From Minwuia sp. (GTDB lineage: Bacteria; Pseudomonadota; Alphaproteobacteria; Minwuiales; Minwuiaceae), in NCBI GenBank assembly GCA_029213165.1, contig JARGNO010000014.1:1-64000 (forward strand): 64,000 nt of DNA, in the 5' to 3' direction. Within the stretch, counting starts at the first letter, position 1. The number at the start of each line of letters is the position of its first letter. Made by a program: the position numbers and the translations under genes. The notes beneath the pieces are model-generated. The model was not told the origin of the DNA, made no database searches, and saw nothing but the letters and a program-made list of their open reading frames with translations. This document shows positions 43,567 to 53,487 of this stretch, piece after piece.

Positions 43567-45828
43567 TTACTGCCGCGCCATCTCCGCGTTGGCGATCATC
43601 TCCCCGTCCAGACCGCGCGCCTGATGCAGCCGGACACTCACCCGGTGCAACTCGCCCGTGAAGCTGTAGGGCGCTTCATAGGCACCGACCGGGCTGCCCC
43701 GGTCCCGTCCGATATCAAGACCTGACCAGGAAATGAACGGGCCGAAGGTCAGGGGGGTATGCAGTGATCCGGCCTCCTGCCCGTCGATCAGCAGCCGGTA
43801 GGTGATGCCGTCGCCGTCCGTGTCGTTGCGGGCGGTCAGACCGAGTTCCTTCGTTCCCGAAGGGATCGCCGCTGGCGACCGCAGCACCGTCATCTCACCG
43901 CCGATATTGGTGGCATGAACCAGGTGACCGTCGGCGTCGATGTAGAGGGAATAGCCGGACGTGGCATCGCCATGGGCCAGCAGTATCCCCTCCGGCACCG
44001 CATCGCCGATCCGCACGTGTGCGGTAATGTCATAGTCGCGGCTGCGGATATCCGGGGCGACTTCGGTCGGAATGTGTCCCATGCCCCAGTGGAAGTCGAA
44101 ACGGGTCCGCGCGCCCTGATGACGCTCCGCGTTCTCCGCGAAGCGGGCGGCAAAGCGGTCATCCAGCGGCAGAACGTTCTTCTCTGCCGCCTCCTGCCAC
44201 CAGCGATCGATCATCGCCTGCAACTTCTCGGGATGCGCCCCTGCAACATCGGCGCTCTCCGAGAAATCCGCGTCCAGGTGATAGAGTTCCCAGACATCAT
44301 CGTCGAACGGCGTGCCCGGCGGATGGAACGCCACCGCCTTCCAGCCACCCAGCCAGAGACCACGGTGGCCGAACATCTCGAAATACTGCGGCCTATCGCG
44401 TGACGGTGCCTCGGCATCCTTCAGGCTGGCGGCGAAACTGACGCCCTCAAGCGGCATCTGCGGCACGCCATTGACCTCATCCGGCGGCGCGATACCGACA
44501 ATCTCCAGCAGGGTCGGCACCAGATCGCTGACATGGGCGAACTGGTGACGCAGGCCACCTTCCCGACCCAGACCGTTCGGCCATGAGATCACCAGCGGGT
44601 CGCGGATGCCCCCGCCATGGGTGTTCTGCTTGTAGCGTTTCAGCGGCGTGTTGGCCGCCATCGCCCAGCCGAAGGGGAAGTTGGAATGGGTATCCGGGCC
44701 GCCGATGTCGTCGATGCGCGCCAGCTTTTCCGCCACCGGTTCCTTGCGCCCGTTGTAGGGACCCATGGCATTGACGAAGCCGAAGGGCCCGCCCTCCTGA
44801 CTCGCGCCATTGTCGGACATGACGATGATGATGGTGTCATCGCGCACGCCCGCCTTCTCCAGAAACCCGACCAGGCGGGCGAGGTGCTGGTCGGCATGGT
44901 CCAGCATCGCGGCATAGGCGGACTGCAGCCGGGTGAAGACCTTCTGCTCATCCGCACTGTGCTGGTCCCAGGGGCGGACATTGTCGTTGATCGGCGGCAG
45001 CACGGTATCCTGCGGCACCAGCCCCAGTTCCTTCTGCCGCGCCAGCCTGCGCTCCCGCTCCACATCCCAGCCGCCGCTGAACATGGCATCATAGGACTTG
45101 ATCAGGTCGAAGGGCGCCTGATGCGGCGCGTGGCAGGCACCGAACGACAGCAGGGTCATCCAGGGCACGCCGGGCTGCTCCGCGATGTGGCCGGACAGGT
45201 ATCGGATGGCCTGATCCACCAGATCGGACGTCAGGTGATAGCCGTCGGCAAAGGTGCCGGGCGGGTCGATGTGGGAATTGTCCTGCACCAGTTCCGGCGC
45301 GTACTGGTCAGTCTCCGCATCCATGAAACCGTAGAACCGGTCGAACCCCCGCCCCAGCGGCCAGCCATCGAACGGCCCCGTCGCCCCGGTTTCCGTCAGC
45401 GGCGTGACATGCCACTTGCCCAGCATGTAATTGCGATAGCCCTGCCCCCGCAGCATTTCCGCAATGGTGCCTGCCTGCTTCGAGATCTTGCCGGTATAGC
45501 CGGGATAGCCGCTGTCGAAGTTCGCCAGACTGCCGACACCGACGGAGTGATGGTTCCGCCCGGTCAGCAGCGCGGCACGGGTCGTGGAACACATGGCTGT
45601 CGTATGGAATCCCGAATAACGCAGCCCTTCACCCGCCAGCGCATCAATGGTCGGGGTGCGGATCGTCGAGCCGTAGCAGCCGAAGTCGGAAAATCCGACA
45701 TCGTCGAACAGCACCATCAGGATGTTCGGCGCCCCCTTCGGTGCGGCCACGCGATCCGGCCACCAGGGCTCCGATTCCGAAATCGTCCGTCCGATCTTCC
45801 CCGGAAACACCTTGTTGTCTTCCGTCAT
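43567..45828 (-). CDS. Type I sulfatase (arylsulfatase family)
   Basis: A 753-residue enzyme. FDDVGFSDFGCYGS (Asp42, Asp43) and the later MSDNGASQEGG provide calcium ligands, and GKWHVTPL and GRNHHSVG are family segments. The modification motif reads CSTTRAALLTGR with Cys80, where the consensus is C-x-P-x-R: Pro is replaced by Thr. If Cys80 is still converted to formylglycine the enzyme hydrolyses sulfate or phosphonate esters. The C-terminal 150 residues (after about 600) form a beta-sandwich. No signal peptide is visible. It follows a sulfotransferase gene on the same strand by 56 bases. Confidence 0.85.
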   Translation of the reverse strand: MTEDNKVFPGKIGRTISESEPWWPDRVAAPKGAPNILMVLFDDVGFSDFGCYGSTIRTPTIDALAGEGLRYSGFHTTAMCSTTRAALLTGRNHHSVGVGSLANFDSGYPGYTGKISKQAGTIAEMLRGQGYRNYMLGKWHVTPLTETGATGPFDGWPLGRGFDRFYGFMDAETDQYAPELVQDNSHIDPPGTFADGYHLTSDLVDQAIRYLSGHIAEQPGVPWMTLLSFGACHAPHQAPFDLIKSYDAMFSGGWDVERERRLARQKELGLVPQDTVLPPINDNVRPWDQHSADEQKVFTRLQSAYAAMLDHADQHLARLVGFLEKAGVRDDTIIIVMSDNGASQEGGPFGFVNAMGPYNGRKEPVAEKLARIDDIGGPDTHSNFPFGWAMAANTPLKRYKQNTHGGGIRDPLVISWPNGLGREGGLRHQFAHVSDLVPTLLEIVGIAPPDEVNGVPQMPLEGVSFAASLKDAEAPSRDRPQYFEMFGHRGLWLGGWKAVAFHPPGTPFDDDVWELYHLDADFSESADVAGAHPEKLQAMIDRWWQEAAEKNVLPLDDRFAARFAENAERHQGARTRFDFHWGMGHIPTEVAPDIRSRDYDITAHVRIGDAVPEGILLAHGDATSGYSLYIDADGHLVHATNIGGEMTVLRSPAAIPSGTKELGLTARNDTDGDGITYRLLIDGQEAGSLHTPLTFGPFISWSGLDIGRDRGSPVGAYEAPYSFTGELHRVSVRLHQARGLDGEMIANAEMARQ

Positions 45829-45884
45829 CCTGCTGCTCCCCCCAATATCATGTCTCGCCGTCGAAATTCCTGCGCCCGACCAGT

Positions 45885-46742
45885 TCAGCCCTCGAACCAG
45901 TCGAAACCCGGCCCGGCCAACTGGCGCAGGCGGGCGTAGTCCTCGGCGAGGATTTCCCGCAGGTGTGCCCGTGTTTCCGGCGGAATGCGGTCGTCGTAGC
46001 CGCCGACATTCTGTGGCGCATAGTCGATGCCATGGGCCGGTTCCAGTTCCAGGAAGCCGAAGACGCGCTCGGTCTCGGTCTCCGGGTCTGCAAAAAAGGC
46101 CTCCGACTTGATCAGGCAGACATTCTCCGCCCCCAGCACGGTCTGCAGACGCTCGACCTGGGGCGCATAGCGGCTGCGGTCGACGTAGGAGAAATGCTGG
46201 TGCGCCCAGGACTGGTAATCCGGATCCTGGCGCATCTTCTCCGCCTCCCCCGCCAGCCGCTCGGGCTCCTGCGCGATGGCTTCCTCCAGCGAGAGGCTGT
46301 CCTGATCCTTCTTCCTCTCATGCCAGTAATGGGAGAAGGTCCGGTCAATGGGATCGCGCAGCATGGCGATGACCCGCACGCCGGGCAGGTCCGCCGCCAT
46401 CCGCTCGATCGCCAGCGGGTGGTACATGTAATAGGGGCTGGCCTCGAACGTCAGCACGGCTGCACCAAGCTGCTTCTCCAGTTCCAGCTTTTCCGAAGTA
46501 CGCGCGAAGTGGCCCCGATACCAGTTCTCGCCACGGGTATAGCCATAGTCGAAGTAATGCACTTCCTTCGACGACGGCGGCAGGACCAGCGGGTGCTGCT
46601 GCAGGTAGTGGTGCAACGACGTGGTTCCGGCCTTCTGCGCGCCGACGATGATGAAGTCCGGCAGCACCCGGTCATGCGCCGAGACCGCAACCTTCGCCCG
46701 GTGCCCGGCGTTGCGTATCAGATCCTTGGTCCGCTGCCACAT
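45885..46742 (-). CDS. Sulfotransferase (PAPS-dependent)
   Basis: A 285-residue protein. IIVGAQKAGTTSLHHYL (about 31-47) is the 5'-phosphosulfate-binding loop and MLRDPIDRTFSHYWHERKK the 3'-phosphate-binding segment, as in heparan-sulfate and related sulfotransferases. Such enzymes move sulfate from PAPS to hydroxyls of glycans or lipids. The acceptor is unknown. It lies between two sulfatase genes, so a sulfate-ester cycle could be involved. The start at 46742 is the first ATG. Confidence 0.88.
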   Translation of the reverse strand: MWQRTKDLIRNAGHRAKVAVSAHDRVLPDFIIVGAQKAGTTSLHHYLQQHPLVLPPSSKEVHYFDYGYTRGENWYRGHFARTSEKLELEKQLGAAVLTFEASPYYMYHPLAIERMAADLPGVRVIAMLRDPIDRTFSHYWHERKKDQDSLSLEEAIAQEPERLAGEAEKMRQDPDYQSWAHQHFSYVDRSRYAPQVERLQTVLGAENVCLIKSEAFFADPETETERVFGFLELEPAHGIDYAPQNVGGYDDRIPPETRAHLREILAEDYARLRQLAGPGFDWFEG

Positions 46743-46899
46743 CGTCTGCGTCGCCCCTCGTTTGTTTCAGCGACGCGAAGATGCACCAGTGCGGTACGCA
46801 CCGCAAACCCAAGTCCGTTCCGCAGGTTCATTGGAAGGTTTGCAGATGGCCACATCGGGTTCAGACTGTGCCGGTCAAACGGTAGGGGAGGACCGGATC

Positions 46900-49179
46900 A
46901 TGAGTTACAGGCACCCGGCAGAGCCGAACTTCGGCGGCAAGATTGGACGGACCTTTTCGGAATCGGAGGCCTGGTGGCCCGAACCGCAATTGCCGAAGGG
47001 CAAGCCCAATGTCCTGCTCATCGTGCTGGACGACACCGGTTTCTCCCATTTCGGCAGCTATGGCTCCACCATCGAGACACCGAACGTGGACAGGCTGGCG
47101 GCGAACGGGCTGCGCTATTCCAGTTTCCACACCACGTCGCTCTGCTCACCGACGCGGGCCTGCGTCATGACCGGGCGGAACCATCACACGGTTCGGATGC
47201 GCGCCATTTCCAACATGGACAGCGGCTTTCCCAACATGCGCGGGGCCATGCCCCGGTCGGCGGCCACGGTGGCAGAGGTCCTGCGGGAATCGGGCTATGC
47301 CACCTTTGCCACCGGCAAGTGGCATCTGGCCCCGATGGTCGAGTGTTCCGCCGCCGGACCGTTCCACAACTGGCCGCTGCAGCGGGGCTTCAACCGCTAT
47401 TACGGCTTCATGCAGGGGGAAACGGACCAGTTCAGCCCGGAGATCACCTGCGACAATCACCTGATGTCGCCTCCGGGCACGCCGCAGGATGGCTATCACT
47501 TCTCGGAAGACAGGGTGGATCAGGCCATGGGCATGATCCGCGACACCACCTCGCTGGTGCCGGAGCGGCCGTTCTTCATGTACATGGCCTTTGGTGCAAC
47601 GCATTCGCCGCACCAGGCGCCGCAGGCTTACCTGGACAAGTATCGTGGCCGTTTCGATGACGGCTGGGATGCGACGCGGGAGGAGTGGTATGCACGCCAG
47701 AAGGCGTCCGGCATCATTCCCGCCAACACGAAGCTCGCGCCGCGCAACCGGGGTGTCGAGGCCTGGGATGACCTGTCGCCCAATCATCAGGCCTTCGCCA
47801 ACCGGCTGCAGGAAGCCTTTGCCGGGATGCTGGACCATACCGACCACCAGATCGGGCGCATGGTGGATTTCCTGGCCGAGATCGGTCGGCTGGACGACAC
47901 GATGATCGTCGTCATGTCCGACAATGGTGCCAGCCAGGAAGGCCAGTCGACCGGCGTTTTCGACGAGATGCGCTACTTCAACCAGCTTCCGGAGAATGTC
48001 GACGATGCGGTGAAGCATCTGGACCTGATCGGCGGCCCGCGCAGCCATTCGAATATCCCCTGGGGCTGGGCGCAGGCGGGCAATGCGCCGCTGAAATGGT
48101 ACAAGCAGAACACCCATGGCGGCGGCACGCGCGATCCCCTGATCATCCACTGGCCCGAGAAGCTGAAGGGACAGGAAGGACAGATCCGTCGTCCCTTCGC
48201 CTATGCCACTGACATTGCCGCCACGATTCTCGACGTTGCTGGCGTGGGGATGCCGGAGGAAGTGGCTGGGGTGCCGCAGATTCCAATGACCGGCATCAGC
48301 CTGAAGGAGACTCTGACCGACCCGGACGCGAAGCCAGACCGGGATGTGCAGTACATGGAAATGCTTGGCCATCGCGGCATCTGGATGGATGGTTGGAAGG
48401 CTGTGACCCTGCACCGGCGAGGCAAGAACTTCGCAGACGACAAGTGGGAACTCTACAATCTCGACGAAGATTTCTCCGAATGCGATGACCTGGCGGAGCG
48501 TGAACCGGCAAAGCTGAAGGAGATGACGGACCGCTGGTGGGTGGAGGCGGAGCGTCACGGAGTGCTGCCGCTGGACGACCGTGGCGCGGGGATGCTCTTC
48601 GGCGCCTCCCGCCAGCCGGGCACACCGACCGCCCGGCGCCGCTATGTCTACTATCCGCCGGTGAGTCACATCGTCGCCGATGCCTGTCCCAGCCCGGCGC
48701 GCAGCTTCACCATCACCGCCAGCATCAATCACCCTTCAGGCAACAGCGACGGCGCGATCCTGGCGCGCGGCACCATCAACAGCGGGCTGGCATTGTATGT
48801 CACTGGTGGCAGGCTGGTGTTCGACTACAACTGCTTCCGTGATCACAGTCGGGTGGAGATGCCGGAACCGCTTGCGCCTGGTGCGCATGAGATCGTGGTG
48901 CAGGTGGACCGCAAGGCTGACCAGTCTGCGGACGTCAGCCTGTCGGTGGATGGAACGGCTGTTGGCACCACCCGGATTCCGCTGCTCGTGCGCATTCTCT
49001 CCTCGACCGGCATGGACTTCGGCAGGTCGAACGCGCCCATCACCGACGACTACCTGGCCCCCTTTGTCTATCCCGGGACGATCAGGCAGGTCGTCATCCA
49101 GTTGCCGGAAGTGGCAACGGCGAAGGACCGCAAGGCGGAAGTGGAGGCAGAAGCCCGTGCGGCGATGACCCGGCAGTAG
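46900..49179 (+). CDS. Type I sulfatase (arylsulfatase family), second copy
   Basis: A 759-residue enzyme related to the one at 43567. LDDTGFSHFGSYGS (Asp44, Asp45), the modification motif CSPTRACVMTGR (Cys82; fully canonical C-x-P-x-R), GKWHLAPM and MSDNGASQEGQ are present. The N-terminus KIGRTFSESEAWWPEP matches KIGRTISESEPWWPDR of the neighbour, so the two are paralogs. A C-terminal beta-sandwich follows residue 600. ATG 46900 follows GGGGAGGA. Substrate unknown. It is divergent from the sulfotransferase and first sulfatase; a longer frame to 46621 runs under the sulfotransferase and is unlikely. Confidence 0.9.
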   Translation: MSYRHPAEPNFGGKIGRTFSESEAWWPEPQLPKGKPNVLLIVLDDTGFSHFGSYGSTIETPNVDRLAANGLRYSSFHTTSLCSPTRACVMTGRNHHTVRMRAISNMDSGFPNMRGAMPRSAATVAEVLRESGYATFATGKWHLAPMVECSAAGPFHNWPLQRGFNRYYGFMQGETDQFSPEITCDNHLMSPPGTPQDGYHFSEDRVDQAMGMIRDTTSLVPERPFFMYMAFGATHSPHQAPQAYLDKYRGRFDDGWDATREEWYARQKASGIIPANTKLAPRNRGVEAWDDLSPNHQAFANRLQEAFAGMLDHTDHQIGRMVDFLAEIGRLDDTMIVVMSDNGASQEGQSTGVFDEMRYFNQLPENVDDAVKHLDLIGGPRSHSNIPWGWAQAGNAPLKWYKQNTHGGGTRDPLIIHWPEKLKGQEGQIRRPFAYATDIAATILDVAGVGMPEEVAGVPQIPMTGISLKETLTDPDAKPDRDVQYMEMLGHRGIWMDGWKAVTLHRRGKNFADDKWELYNLDEDFSECDDLAEREPAKLKEMTDRWWVEAERHGVLPLDDRGAGMLFGASRQPGTPTARRRYVYYPPVSHIVADACPSPARSFTITASINHPSGNSDGAILARGTINSGLALYVTGGRLVFDYNCFRDHSRVEMPEPLAPGAHEIVVQVDRKADQSADVSLSVDGTAVGTTRIPLLVRILSSTGMDFGRSNAPITDDYLAPFVYPGTIRQVVIQLPEVATAKDRKAEVEAEARAAMTRQ

Positions 49180-49211
49180 GCCGTTCGCAAGCTGCCCGAG
49201 TTCGTGGCTGC

Positions 49212-49838
49212 ATGAACGAGGCAGGTCAGGCTATAACCGCCCGCATGATTGATTTTGACCCCGATCTCGATTTCACGGGCGAGGACCTGCCGCCGACGCT
49301 TCGCGCCGTGGGCATGTTCGCGCAGACCCTGACCCAGGTGCGCTGGTTCCACCGTGTAGGTGAACTGCTGAGCGCGGAGGAGGCTGACGCCGCCCATGCC
49401 TATCTCTCCGCGCTGGGCTTCCCGGAGGCCGGACCGGCAGAGATCGGCGACTGGATGGAGGCGGAGGAAGCCGCAGGCAACCGGGACTGGAACAGTACAG
49501 GCTGGGAGGCGGAGGAGCAGCTGCGCGCCGCCCTGTCCGTGCAAGCCGTGGAAATCATCGGGGACGAGCAGGCCGTGCTGGTTGCACTGACGCATGTCAC
49601 CAGTACCGCGTCGGATGCGGTACATGCCGCGGCGGCACAGGCCGCATCCCGCTTCGGCATTGATGACGAGGGACTGATCCGCGCTGCCGCCGGTTCCGCG
49701 ACCCAGGCGGCCTACCTCGCGGCCCTGGTGCTCGCCGCCGGCGAAGACGAGGAACACGCCTTTGCCCACAAGTTCCGGCTGTATGAATCCGGGCGCTGGC
49801 CTCTGGGGGTGACAGGTGCCACGCTGAATATCTTCTGA
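49212..49838 (+). CDS. Hypothetical protein
   Basis: A 208-residue acidic, Ala-rich protein that I do not recognise. The centre (LSAEEADAAHAYLSALGFPEAG) and the C-terminal half (AAYLAALVLAAGEDEEHAFAHKFRLYESGRWPLGV) are helical, with many Glu and Ala. No signal peptide, membrane segment or known motif is visible. The start could also be ATG 49245 (MIDFDPDLDF), which gives a more conserved-looking N-terminus; neither has a strong ribosome site. It follows the second sulfatase by 33 bases and is followed by xthA 70 bases on, so it may belong to either transcript. Confidence 0.6.
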   Translation: MNEAGQAITARMIDFDPDLDFTGEDLPPTLRAVGMFAQTLTQVRWFHRVGELLSAEEADAAHAYLSALGFPEAGPAEIGDWMEAEEAAGNRDWNSTGWEAEEQLRAALSVQAVEIIGDEQAVLVALTHVTSTASDAVHAAAAQAASRFGIDDEGLIRAAAGSATQAAYLAALVLAAGEDEEHAFAHKFRLYESGRWPLGVTGATLNIF

Positions 49839-49907
49839 TCCGATTCTCGCCGTTTACCGCCCCTGATTCCCCGCCCTGCCCGCCCGCCAACGAACACAGG
49901 CTGCCCC

Positions 49908-50714
<807 letters not shown>

Positions 50715-50819
50715 GCCCGCAGCGGCCATCGGTTGCGACGAAAGGTCGTTCCCAGGAAAATCGCGTTCTGGGCGATCATTGTCGCCTCTCTCCGACCGGA
50801 ACGCTGACGTACCTGCGCG

Positions 50820-52082
50820 ATGAAGCCCAAGCTGCTGACAACCCTTCCGACCTATACATCACGACTGCTGATGGCGGATGTGATTGCGGGTCTTACCGTG
50901 GCAATGGTGGCGCTGCCCCTGTCCATCGCCATCGCCATCGCGTCGGGCGCGGATCCAGCAGCCGGGCTTGTGACTGCAGTCGTCGCTGGCTTTCTCATTT
51001 CTCTGCTCGGCGGCAGCCGGGTGCAGATCGGCGGCCCAACCGGTGCGTTCATCGTTGTCGTCTACGGCGTTATCGCAAATCACGGATACGACGGTCTTGT
51101 GCTGGCCACGATGATGGCAGGGCTGATCCTGCTCGTGGCAAGTCTGCTCCGGGCCGGATCCCTGATCGCGCATGTGCCGGAGGCAGTGATCAACGGCTTC
51201 ACCATCGGGATCGCGATCATCATTGCCGCCAGTCAGTTGAAGGATTTTCTGGGCCTGCAGTTGGTCAATGTCCCGGCAGACTTCCTGCCGAAAGTTGCGG
51301 CACTGCTGTCCGTCCGCGACAGCTTCAGTCCGGCGGCGCTGGTCATCGGAATCGTGACAGTCTTGCTGATCGTGGCCCTGCGAAGGATTGCGCCCCGGTT
51401 TCCAGGGTTGATCGTGGCCGTTGCGGCGACCTCTGCGGCGGTCGCCCTGCTGAACCTGCCCGTTGAAACGATTGCGTCACGCTTCGGCCCTCTGCCGACT
51501 GGGCTCCCTGTGCCCGAATTGCCGGAGATCACGCTGGCGAAGGTGAGCGAACTGTTGCCCTCAGCCTTCATCATCGCCTTCCTGGCCGGTGTTGAATCCC
51601 TGCTCTCAGCCATTGTTGCCGATCGTCTGATCGACGGTCACTATCGACCGAACGCGGAGCTGATAGCACAAGGTACTGCAAACATCGGCTCCGCATTGTT
51701 CGGCGGTCTGCCCGCGACAGGGGCCATTGCCCGCACGGCGACCAACGTGCGTGCCGGTGGCCGGACCCCGGTATCCGGCATGGTTCACGCCATCGCGGTA
51801 CTCGCCATGATGATGATCGCTGCACCGCTTGTGGGGCACCTCGCGCTGCCTGCTCTGGCCGCGCTGCTGATCATCACCGCATGGAACATGAGCGAGCCGG
51901 AGAAATGGGGCACCTGGCTCAGAGGCGAAATCCCGGACAGGGTCCTGATGCTGGTGACACTGGGCCTGACTGTAGTCGCCGACCTGAGCATCGCTATCGG
52001 TGTCGGCGTCGCGGCAGGCCTGGCACTTCGATTGTATCGCCGGAACATCAGGCCCGCCAGATGGACGCCGCGCGATCGCTAG
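50820..52082 (+). CDS. SulP-family anion transporter without STAS domain
   Basis: A 420-residue membrane protein with ten or more helices. VIAGLTVAMVALPLSIAIAIASGADPAAGLVTAVVAG and RVQIGGPTGAFIVVVYGVI are SulP hallmarks, and AFIIAFLAGVESLLSAIVAD and GLPATGAIARTATNVRAGGRTPVSGMVHA mark the second half. The protein ends soon after the last helix (GVAAGLALRLYRRN), without the cytoplasmic STAS domain usual in SulP carriers. SulP members move sulfate, bicarbonate or dicarboxylates. Its position near sulfatases suggests sulfate, by inference. The start ATG is at 50820. Confidence 0.9.
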   Translation: MKPKLLTTLPTYTSRLLMADVIAGLTVAMVALPLSIAIAIASGADPAAGLVTAVVAGFLISLLGGSRVQIGGPTGAFIVVVYGVIANHGYDGLVLATMMAGLILLVASLLRAGSLIAHVPEAVINGFTIGIAIIIAASQLKDFLGLQLVNVPADFLPKVAALLSVRDSFSPAALVIGIVTVLLIVALRRIAPRFPGLIVAVAATSAAVALLNLPVETIASRFGPLPTGLPVPELPEITLAKVSELLPSAFIIAFLAGVESLLSAIVADRLIDGHYRPNAELIAQGTANIGSALFGGLPATGAIARTATNVRAGGRTPVSGMVHAIAVLAMMMIAAPLVGHLALPALAALLIITAWNMSEPEKWGTWLRGEIPDRVLMLVTLGLTVVADLSIAIGVGVAAGLALRLYRRNIRPARWTPRDR

Positions 52083-52147
52083 AGAGCCGGAACTCTGTTC
52101 CTGACCCTCCCGGATGGACAACCTGATGAATCCTCACACCCAGTGAT

Positions 52148-53329
52148 TCAGTTCGCGCCACTGTTCTCCAACAACCACGCCTTCATGCGTGCCATCGCTT
52201 CCTCGATATTTCCGATGGAGCTGGCGCAACTGAAGCGCAGGTAGCCCTCGCCGAAGCGGCCGAAACTGGTCCCTGCGATGGCCGCGACACCTGTTTCCTG
52301 CAGCAACCTGTCCTGCATCGTGGCGCTGTCGAGGCCGGTGCCGGTGATGTTCGGGAAGGCGTAGAACGCGCCCTTGGGCATCACGCAGGACACGCCCGGC
52401 ATGTCGTTCAGCAGGGCGACCATCCGGGTGCGGCGGGTATCGAAGGCGGCCACCATCTCCTGCACCGCATCCTGCAGCCCCTGCAGCGCCGCAATCCCGG
52501 CGAACTGGGTGGCGGCATTGACGCAGGAATGGGTGTTGACCGCCAGCTTGCCGGCCAGCGGTGCCAGATTGGCGGGCCACAGGCCCCAGCCCAGCCGCCA
52601 GCCGGTCATGGCATAGGTCTTGGACCAGCCATCCAGCACGATCAGCCGGTCACGGATCGACGGATAATCCAGCAACGTGACGTGATCCAGCCCGTCGTAG
52701 GTCATGCAGGAATAGATCTCGTCAGACATGATGGCGACATCCGGGTGCCGTTCCAGCCCCTCCACCAACCGGTCGATCTCACTCCGGGGCACCACGCCAC
52801 CGGTCGGGTTCGCGGGTGAATTCAGAATGATCAGCCGGGTGCGACCGGTGATCTGGGCAAGCACTTCATCCGCCGAGAAGCTGAAACCATTCGCCTCATG
52901 CAAGCGGATCGGCACGGCGGTGGCGCCCGAGAACTCGATCATGGACCGGTAGATCGGAAAGCCGGGATCCGGATACATGATCTCGGCCCCGGCCTCCCCG
53001 AACATCAGCATCGCAAAGGCCATGGTGACCTTGCCGCCAGGCACGCACACAATGTGATCAGGATCGACGTCCGCGCCGTGGCGACGATGGATGTCGGCAG
53101 CGACAGCGGCGCGCAGTTCGGGGATGCCATTGGCGGGCGTGTAGCCGTGATAGCCATCAGCCAGCGCCTGGCGCCCGGCCTCGACAATATGTCCGGGCGT
53201 CGGAAAGTCCGGCTGTCCGATGCCAAGGTTGATGACGGACTTGCCCTGCGCCGCCAGCGCATTTGCCCGCGCCAGTACCTCGAAAGCCGTTTCCGTCCCG
53301 AGTTGCGCCATCCGGCCACTGAGTTTCAT
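52148..53329 (-). CDS. Aminotransferase class I/II (PLP-dependent)
   Basis: A 393-residue fold-type I enzyme. INLGIGQPDFPTP near the start, LNSPANPTGGVV, AIMSDEIYSCMTYDG (Asp that contacts the pyridine N) and LDGWSKTYAMTGWRLGW, whose Lys binds PLP, are the conserved blocks. It most resembles aspartate/aromatic-type aminotransferases, but the amino donor and acceptor are unclear. ATG 53329 (MKLSGRMAQLG) follows GGAGGGT on the minus strand. It is divergent from the SDR gene at 53488. Confidence 0.9.
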   Translation of the reverse strand: MKLSGRMAQLGTETAFEVLARANALAAQGKSVINLGIGQPDFPTPGHIVEAGRQALADGYHGYTPANGIPELRAAVAADIHRRHGADVDPDHIVCVPGGKVTMAFAMLMFGEAGAEIMYPDPGFPIYRSMIEFSGATAVPIRLHEANGFSFSADEVLAQITGRTRLIILNSPANPTGGVVPRSEIDRLVEGLERHPDVAIMSDEIYSCMTYDGLDHVTLLDYPSIRDRLIVLDGWSKTYAMTGWRLGWGLWPANLAPLAGKLAVNTHSCVNAATQFAGIAALQGLQDAVQEMVAAFDTRRTRMVALLNDMPGVSCVMPKGAFYAFPNITGTGLDSATMQDRLLQETGVAAIAGTSFGRFGEGYLRFSCASSIGNIEEAMARMKAWLLENSGAN

Positions 53330-53487
53330 CACGCACCCTCCCTGCATCATTCGTTTTGCGTTCTCATAGAGGGATTGGTGCGCGTTCGGAAGCGCTGCGT
53401 CGTATGACGCACCGTTTCAAGCTTCTCCCATTCCACGGATTGTGGTCAGCTTGCACCACAAGAAAACGCCAAGGGGAGAAGCACGGC

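Noticed and set aside
44617-45939. Open frame of 440 codons on the plus strand
   Set aside because: Antisense to the first sulfatase, with no known domain; the sulfatase motifs on the other strand explain the region.
43567-49179. Horizontally acquired island around the sulfatases
   Set aside because: Base composition and codon use look like the rest of the window, and no mobility genes or flanking direct repeats were seen; the adjacent hairpin repeat is also present at 15.8 kb.
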